Below, in pieces: positions 1-4,286 of a stretch of DNA of 6,681 nt. Source of the stretch: an uncultured Lachnospira sp. (GTDB lineage: Bacteria > Bacillota > Clostridia > Lachnospirales > Lachnospiraceae); contig CAKRKK010000135.1 of assembly GCA_934358235.1 (NCBI GenBank), forward strand, positions 1 through 6,681. Direction: 5' to 3'. Each line of letters opens with the position of its first letter. Positions within the stretch are counted from its first letter, which is position 1. The translations under genes and the position numbers were made by a program. Under the pieces are notes generated by a model. The model was not told where the DNA came from and did no database searches. It was given only the letters and a program-made list of their open reading frames with translations.

Positions 1-1166
1 AGCTGTTCTATCTTATAATTCTCGTGGAATTCCCTATAATCCTTATCAGTTGCAAGGTAGCATTGATTTCCCGTTTCGTTGTATATTTTATTAAAAAGAT
101 AGTCAGACATAGAATTCAGCTTGTGTATGTTAGTTAATACTGGATTATTCTGAATGGCAACGATTTTGTAGTTGACATTGTAGGTTGAGTAGTGCATATG
201 ATCTATAATACATTGCTCTACATTATTAAGAAACTGTTTTATTTTGGTTTCATCCTTAATATACAGTATCATGGCAAAGTCAACATTATTTAAACGGTAA
301 ATGTGTACCATGTGGTGCTGCTGCTCTATCTTACGGCATACCTTTGCAGATATTACCTCAATTTTGCTGCTATGGACAGCTTGATTAACATTTTTTAGCT
401 GTGGAAAGCTAAGGTATAATACAAGAAAGCTGCGGTTCATTTTGACACTATCAGAAAATCTTGCATTGAAGGAATTCTGGTTCTGGCAGCCAATCAGTTC
501 ATCATATGGATTGCTATGAAATAGTATATAGTAAATCAAAAAAGGCAATACATAAGTCAGGCTTGTGTATATCGCATTTTTAGTAAGATACTGAATAGTA
601 AGCATAATAAAATCAGCAGGTATGAATATCAATGCATATCGGTTAACTACGGTTGGAATTGTATTGTGATTTACTAATACCGTAAGAAGACATAAAAAGC
701 ATGTCATTATTCCATATGCAAGATAAAAGTTCATAAATGCATCAATGTTTATTATATTATTATCTGTAAGATAATTCTGTTTCTGTGAATAAAACCATAC
801 AATACCAGCCAGATATATTATTGCAAATATAGTGAGAGAATTGTGCAAAATCTCCCTGTTGTTATATATTTTAGAAGAAAGAAAACTTATATAAATATAT
901 AATGCTGCAATTATGATAAAATATAAGGTAAGGTATAATAAAGAAATACTTATACAGAAGGTGGTGCTATAATTATCATTATGAGCTGCACAATATATAA
1001 GAGCAAGCTGTGAAATAATAGCGACCAGTGATATAAGTACACCGTAATAAAGTATCTTATATGAACTTGTTTTGCGTGGGTTTGAATAAATCATAAGAAA
1101 TATAAGAAACAGACAGGTGATAAGACTGAATATTTCTGCGGTTACATTGTATCCTCCAATTAACAT
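1..1166 (-). CDS. Membrane-anchored signalling protein with degenerate GGDEF domain (C-terminus outside window)
   Basis: The frame is open from an ATG at 1166-1164 to the left edge: 388 complete codons, no stop reached. The start is set by GGAGG at 1176-1172, five bases before the ATG. Residues 1-217 are strongly hydrophobic, with about six or seven likely membrane helices (roughly 10-27, 38-60, 70-96, 110-126, 144-166, 177-194, 200-216). A cytoplasmic part follows. Near residues 220-233 it reads PYDELIGCQNQNSF, which resembles the start of GGDEF domains (D-x-LTG-x-x-N-x-x-x-F). Further on, YRLNNVDFAMIL stands where an active cyclase has R-x-GGDEF-A; the signature is NNVDF at residues 293-297. 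The cyclase site is therefore probably dead. Family knowledge suggests that such a domain often precedes an EAL domain, which would lie beyond the edge. The likely role is cyclic-di-GMP signalling or a receptor derived from it. It is transcribed away from the two-component/ABC genes, and a link to them is unproven. Confidence 0.75.
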   Translation of the reverse strand, partial: MLIGGYNVTAEIFSLITCLFLIFLMIYSNPRKTSSYKILYYGVLISLVAIISQLALIYCAAHNDNYSTTFCISISLLYLTLYFIIIAALYIYISFLSSKIYNNREILHNSLTIFAIIYLAGIVWFYSQKQNYLTDNNIINIDAFMNFYLAYGIMTCFLCLLTVLVNHNTIPTVVNRYALIFIPADFIMLTIQYLTKNAIYTSLTYVLPFLIYYILFHSNPYDELIGCQNQNSFNARFSDSVKMNRSFLVLYLSFPQLKNVNQAVHSSKIEVISAKVCRKIEQQHHMVHIYRLNNVDFAMILYIKDETKIKQFLNNVEQCIIDHMHYSTYNVNYKIVAIQNNPVLTNIHKLNSMSDYLFNKIYNETGNQCYLATDKDYREFHENYKIEQ

Positions 1167-1201
1167 AAGTGCCTCCAATAGATGTATAACTACAAGAGAA
1201 T

Positions 1202-1230
1202 ATTATACATATTATTTATTATTTCCACAA
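1202..1230 (-). promoter_or_regulatory. Probable sigma-A promoter of the divergent GGDEF-like gene
   Basis: Read on the minus strand, TTGTGG (1230-1225) and a perfect TATAAT (1207-1202) are separated by 17 bases. The -10 box is ideal, while the -35 box matches only at TTG. Transcription would begin near 1195 and leave a leader of about 30 bases that carries the GGAGG site. Position, spacing and direction all fit the gene that starts at 1166. No other minus-strand pair in the gap is as good. Confidence 0.5.
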
Positions 1231-1330
1231 TGGGGAAAAAGATACATGTTATGGCGCATTTTAGGCATTTTTGGGGGATTAGGAACGTTTTTGAATGATA
1301 AAGCCATAATAATATCAGGTCTGGCTGTAA

Positions 1331-1336
1331 TATAAT
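1331..1336 (+). promoter_or_regulatory. Candidate -10 box for the two-component/ABC operon
   Basis: This is a perfect TATAAT on the plus strand, 72 bases before the response regulator start. No recognisable -35 box lies 16-18 bases upstream, where the sequence is a run of A and T. It would therefore need an activator or be weak. An alternative is TGTAAT at 1378-1383, also without a -35 box. In this AT-rich setting, chance boxes are common. Confidence 0.25.
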
Positions 1337-1364
1337 TTTACCTTTCAAAGCTGGGATATATTAA

Positions 1365-1394
1365 ACAGTATATACAGTGTAATTAAGAATTAAG
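1365..1394 (+). repeat. Two adjacent short direct repeats before the response regulator gene
   Basis: ACAGTAT (1365-1371) recurs as ACAGTGT (1374-1380) with a nine-base period. Immediately after it, AATTAAG occurs twice in perfect tandem (1381-1387, 1388-1394). The eight-base palindrome GTATATAC (1368-1375) lies inside the first pair. OmpR-family regulators commonly bind direct repeats about one helical turn apart, so a role in autoregulation is possible. The repeats are short and AT-rich, and chance is a real alternative. Confidence 0.3.
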
Positions 1395-1408
1395 ATGGGA
1401 GAAAAGAT

Positions 1409-2119
1409 ATGAGTAATATTTTATTAATAGAGGATAACGAAGCAATAATTATGGGGCTGGAATACCTTTTTACCAATAATGGTTATAATGTCAGAGTTGC
1501 AAGAAGTGCATGTCAGGCAAAGGAGATATTAGATAATGCAAAGGAAACTGAAAAATATATAACTTTAATTGGAGCTGGTGATGTATGGAACATAGATATT
1601 ATAATACTTGATGTAATGCTTCCTGATGGGGATGGCTTTTCGCTTTGCAGAAAGATTAAAGCTGATGATATAGCCCCTGTTATATTTCTTACAGCTAAAG
1701 ATGAGGAGAAAGATGTTGTAATGGGGTTGGAGTTAGGTGCAGATGATTATGTTATAAAGCCATTCCGCAATATGGAACTTCTATCGAGAATTAAGAATGT
1801 GCTAAGAAGAAACCGGAGTGGCAATGAGCTTACATATGCCAATTTAAAGATGAATGTTGATATAAGAAAATTGTACAAGGAAGACAATGAAATTAAGCTT
1901 ACAAAGCTTGAATTTGAGATATTAAAAATTTTGTTACAAAATCCTAAAAAAGTATTTACAAGGGAAGAAATACTATCACATATATGGGATTCAGCAGGTA
2001 ACTTTGTAAATGATAATACACTTACAGTTACAATCAAAAGGCTTCGTGAGAAGATAGGCGATAAAGAAGGAAATATGATTGTGACGGTGAGGGGTGTAGG
2101 TTACAGATTGTCAGATTAG
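1409..2119 (+). CDS. OmpR/PhoB-family response regulator
   Basis: This 236-residue cytoplasmic transcription factor is the partner of the kinase encoded next. The receiver domain (about 1-133) has the acidic pair E8-D9, the phospho-acceptor D68 in ILDVMLPDGDG, T95 in FLTAKD and the conserved lysine K117 in DYVIKPF, so it should be phosphorylated normally. Residues about 138-235 form the winged-helix DNA-binding domain, with LTKLEFEIL, the FTREEIL segment, the recognition-helix region LTVTIKRLREKIG and the closing TVRGVGYRL. The acceptor aspartate usually lies near residue 50-55. Here it is at 68, because there are about 15 extra residues (roughly 44-61, including YITLIGAGDVW) before the third strand. 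The start is supported by GGGAG at 1397-1401, seven bases ahead. The kinase gene begins 29 bases after the stop, so co-transcription is very likely. The expected targets are its own operon and the ABC genes. Confidence 0.95.
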   Translation: MSNILLIEDNEAIIMGLEYLFTNNGYNVRVARSACQAKEILDNAKETEKYITLIGAGDVWNIDIIILDVMLPDGDGFSLCRKIKADDIAPVIFLTAKDEEKDVVMGLELGADDYVIKPFRNMELLSRIKNVLRRNRSGNELTYANLKMNVDIRKLYKEDNEIKLTKLEFEILKILLQNPKKVFTREEILSHIWDSAGNFVNDNTLTVTIKRLREKIGDKEGNMIVTVRGVGYRLSD

Positions 2120-2148
2120 AATGAATATAATAACAGATTGGAGAGAAT

Positions 2149-3417
2149 ATGGGTTCATATAAGAATAAGCAGGCTGTTAAAAGTCTGTTATTAACAGGTG
2201 TAGTGCTGGTTGTCGGCGTAGTGGTATATATGTCCTGGATAGGCTGGTATACACATAAATATAAGAATATTGAGAATACATATATAAGATGTATTATGGA
2301 AAATGTAATCAGCCAGTATCCGGACTTTGATATGGAAGAAGTTGCGATTATATTAAATAAGTCCTACGGTGAACTTGAAAGCAGTACAACATCAGAAGAA
2401 TTTTACAGCATATTAAGAAGAAATGGAATAACAGATAATACATTTTATATTAAAGATATGAGTGACATAAGAAATGTCAATATAATAGTCAGCACTTTAA
2501 TTATTGGTGTAATGTCGGTATTGTTTATTATATGTTTTTACATATATCTGAGGAGAAGAAAGAATGCCATTGTCCAATTGCAGGATTATATGGATAAAAT
2601 ATCACGCGGTAATTATGAGCTGGAAATAAATGATAATTCAGAAGATGAGCTTAGCAGTCTTAAGAATTCACTTTATAAAATTATGGTATATATGAAGGAA
2701 CAGGCAGACTCAGCCAGAATAAAAAAGGTTATGTTAGCACAGTCAGTATCGGACATATCACACCAGTTAAAGACACCACTTACTTCAACTCAGGTTCTGT
2801 TGGATAATCTTAATGATAATCCTGATATGGAATATGCTACAAGAAAGAAATTCATATATGAAGCTTTAAATCAGGTTAATGGAATGAACTGGATGATTGT
2901 AACAATGCTTAAGTTGTCAAGAATTGATGCGGGTGTAGTGGAGTTTAATAACGAGAACATTTCCATTAATAAGATTATAGAAGAAGCTGTAGGTAATCTT
3001 GAGGTTATTGCAGAGATTAAAAATGTAAATATAGAAAAGTATATTGATAATCATAATAAAAATAAATTGAACAAATCGGACATCTATATAAAGGGCGATT
3101 ACAACTGGAACAGGGAAGCATTACAGAATATTATTAAAAATGCAATTGAACATAGTAATGACAAAGCTACTGTAAAGATAAATATAACAGATAATGATGT
3201 GTATACAGCAGTGTATATAACTAACAGAGGTGATAAACTGAGTGAACAACGACAGAAACAGATATTTGAACGCTATTACAGTGAAGCTAAATACGAAGAT
3301 AACAGTATGGGAATAGGACTTCCGCTTGCTAAGGCAGTAATTGAGAAGCAGGGAGGCTATATAAGTGTGGAGTCCGATGATGAAGAAACAGTATTTATAG
3401 TTAAATACATAAAATAA
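2149..3417 (+). CDS. Membrane sensor histidine kinase
   Basis: This 422-residue kinase should sense an envelope signal and phosphorylate the upstream regulator. Helix 1 lies at about 13-33 and helix 2 at about 111-134. They bracket a mostly helical extracytoplasmic segment of about 77 residues. A HAMP-like linker follows (about 135-190). The dimerisation and phospho-acceptor region contains SDISHQLKTPLT with H205. The ATP-binding domain shows the N box NIIKNAIEHS with N331 and the lid region IFERYYS before GIGLPLAKAV (G388, G390). The G1 box reads NRGDKL (359-364) where many kinases have DNGxGI, so the adenine-contacting aspartate is replaced by asparagine. VanS-like kinases often have such NxG forms, and the enzyme is probably active. 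GGAGAG at 2140-2145 supports the ATG. The extracytoplasmic segment is longer than in BceS-type kinases, which have almost none, so this kinase may bind its signal directly. The signal itself is unknown. Confidence 0.95.
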   Translation: MGSYKNKQAVKSLLLTGVVLVVGVVVYMSWIGWYTHKYKNIENTYIRCIMENVISQYPDFDMEEVAIILNKSYGELESSTTSEEFYSILRRNGITDNTFYIKDMSDIRNVNIIVSTLIIGVMSVLFIICFYIYLRRRKNAIVQLQDYMDKISRGNYELEINDNSEDELSSLKNSLYKIMVYMKEQADSARIKKVMLAQSVSDISHQLKTPLTSTQVLLDNLNDNPDMEYATRKKFIYEALNQVNGMNWMIVTMLKLSRIDAGVVEFNNENISINKIIEEAVGNLEVIAEIKNVNIEKYIDNHNKNKLNKSDIYIKGDYNWNREALQNIIKNAIEHSNDKATVKINITDNDVYTAVYITNRGDKLSEQRQKQIFERYYSEAKYEDNSMGIGLPLAKAVIEKQGGYISVESDDEETVFIVKYIK

Positions 3418-3434
3418 ATGTCACCGAAATGTCA
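3418..3434 (+). repeat. ATGTCA direct repeat, possible response-regulator site
   Basis: ATGTCA occurs at 3418-3423 and again at 3429-3434, an 11-base period that puts both copies on one face of the helix. The pair begins directly after the kinase stop codon, in the gap before the ATPase gene. Paired direct repeats one turn apart are the usual binding form for OmpR-family regulators. The idea that the neighbouring regulator binds here is inference. Confidence 0.35.
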
Positions 3435-3478
3435 TTTTGTCTGTGTATATTGAGATATGTAATAAAGCAACGCATATT

Positions 3479-3484
3479 TATAAT
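3479..3484 (+). promoter_or_regulatory. Candidate -10 box of an internal promoter for the ABC genes
   Basis: This is a perfect TATAAT 30 bases before the ATPase start. The nearest good -35-like hexamer, TTGAGA (3450-3455, five of six consensus bases), is 23 bases away, too far for a normal promoter. A promoter helped by an activator bound to the upstream ATGTCA pair would fit. TATATT at 3446-3451 is an alternative -10 box that would place the repeats over the -35 region. Confidence 0.3.
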
Positions 3485-3502
3485 CTATATTTACGACAGA
3501 AA

Positions 3503-3508
3503 GAGAGG
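3503..3508 (+). promoter_or_regulatory. Ribosome binding site that decides the ATPase start
   Basis: GAGAGG lies six bases before the ATG at 3515. It favours that start over an in-frame TTG at 3437. The TTG has no purine-rich site in front of it and would add 26 residues with no counterpart in ABC ATPases of this type. Confidence 0.7.
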
Positions 3509-3514
3509 CAGTTT

Positions 3515-4177
3515 ATGGAGATATTAAAGGTAGAACATCTTGTTAAACAATATGGCAAAGGTGACAATGCTGTACTTGCAGTAAATGACATTTCATTCAG
3601 CGTGGAACAAGGCGAGTTCGTAGCTATAGTGGGAAGTTCAGGAAGTGGTAAATCAACACTTCTTCACTTGCTTGGTGGTGTGGACAGACCTACAAGTGGA
3701 AAGGTATATATACAGGGTGAGGATATATATTCACTGAATAGTGATAAGATAGCAATATTCAGAAGAAGACAGGTAGGGCTTATATATCAGTTCTATAACC
3801 TTATACCAATTCTTAATGTTAAAGAAAATATTACTTTACCTTGTGAGCTTGATGGCAGGACACCAGACAAAAGCGAACTTGATGAGCTTATCAACACTCT
3901 TGGTTTAAAGGACAGGGTGACACATCTGCCTAATGAGTTATCAGGTGGACAACAGCAGAGAGTATCAATTGGCAGGGCACTTATTAATCACCCGGCAATA
4001 CTTCTTGCAGATGAGCCGACAGGAAATCTTGACTCACGCTCAAGTGATGAAATCGTAGAATTATTAAAACTCTCTAATCAGAAATATAAGCAGACAATTG
4101 TAATGATTACCCACAATCTTGAAATTGCAAAGATTGCAGACAGAATATTACGAATTGAAGATGGCAGGCTTGTATAA
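3515..4177 (+). CDS. ABC transporter ATP-binding protein, MacB/LolD type
   Basis: This 220-residue cytoplasmic ATPase should form a homodimer that drives the FtsX-type permease encoded next. All motifs are intact: Walker A GSSGSGKST (40-48), Q-loop Q92 in LIYQFYNL, signature LSGGQQQR (142-149), Walker B ILLADE (162-167) with catalytic E167, D-loop GNLD (170-173) and the switch histidine H200 in MITHN. The ADEPTGNLD segment and the short single-domain length are typical of the LolD/MacB/FtsE/BceA group, which energises mechanical transport or extraction of peptides and lipids. The ATG at 3515 is chosen for its ribosome site and because the chain then begins with the usual short strand before VKQYG. 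The gap after the kinase gene is 97 bases, and 109 bases separate it from the permease gene. It probably belongs to the same operon, with a possible extra internal promoter. Confidence 0.95.
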   Translation: MEILKVEHLVKQYGKGDNAVLAVNDISFSVEQGEFVAIVGSSGSGKSTLLHLLGGVDRPTSGKVYIQGEDIYSLNSDKIAIFRRRQVGLIYQFYNLIPILNVKENITLPCELDGRTPDKSELDELINTLGLKDRVTHLPNELSGGQQQRVSIGRALINHPAILLADEPTGNLDSRSSDEIVELLKLSNQKYKQTIVMITHNLEIAKIADRILRIEDGRLV

Positions 4178-4286
4178 AGGTTATGAACAGGCACGAGCCT
4201 TATATAAATAGTTTCATAATTTTATAAGATTTTATAAGATATAGAATTATGTAAATTCATGAAACGGGCTGGAAAGGAGAGTTTAT
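4178..4286 (+). other. ATPase-permease intergenic region with a long imperfect hairpin
   Basis: GTTTCATAATTT (4211-4222) can pair with AAATTCATGAAAC (4253-4265), twelve base pairs with one bulged C. Beyond an asymmetric internal loop, AGCC (4196-4199) can pair with GGCT (4267-4270). The loop contains a 10-base tandem repeat. The permease ribosome site (AGGAG, 4275-4279) lies just outside the outer stem. There is no run of T after the stem, so this is not a standard terminator. It could slow RNA decay, be a processing site, or tune permease translation relative to the ATPase. No function is shown by sequence alone. Confidence 0.5.
4219..4238 (+). repeat. Perfect 10-base tandem repeat, two copies
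   Basis: ATTTTATAAG occurs at 4219-4228 and 4229-4238, followed by AT, which starts a third partial copy. It lies in the hairpin loop between the ATPase and permease genes. The TATAAG parts also resemble -10 boxes, but no -35 partner is clear. Possible causes are replication slippage in AT-rich DNA or a paired protein site. Confidence 0.7.

Larger units (their letters stand above)
1167..1408. other. Divergent intergenic region
   Basis: These 242 bases separate the minus-strand GGDEF-like gene from the response regulator gene. From left to right they hold the minus-strand ribosome site and promoter, an A/T-rich middle, a short hydrophobic open frame on the plus strand (1246-1335, doubtful), a perfect plus-strand TATAAT at 1331-1336, a group of short direct repeats at 1365-1394, and the response regulator's GGGAG at 1397-1401. 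A five-base inverted repeat (AGCCA 1302-1306, TGGCT 1322-1326) is too weak to call a structure. I see no terminator and no RNA gene. Confidence 0.7.

Noticed and set aside
1117..1335. 72-residue plus-strand frame starting at a GTG
   Set aside because: Its first third is antisense to the well-supported minus-strand gene and has no ribosome site. Only the last 29 codons are kept, as a low-confidence finding.
1747..2037. Minus-strand frame of 96 codons inside the response regulator gene
   Set aside because: It lies wholly antisense to a clear winged-helix regulator and its translation shows no domain. It is a by-product of low-GC codon use.
3437..3514. Upstream in-frame TTG as the ATPase start
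   Set aside because: It has no ribosome site, the added 26 residues do not resemble an ABC domain, and the ATG at 3515 has GAGAGG at good spacing.
4183..4227. 14-residue frame after the ATPase gene (MNRHEPY...)
   Set aside because: The AAAGG before its ATG is only two bases away, too close to serve as a ribosome site, and the frame shows nothing recognisable.
4211..4265. Hairpin as a rho-independent terminator after the ATPase gene
   Set aside because: The stem is AT-rich and is followed by ACGGGCTGG, not a run of T. The permease gene begins only about 20 bases later on the same strand.
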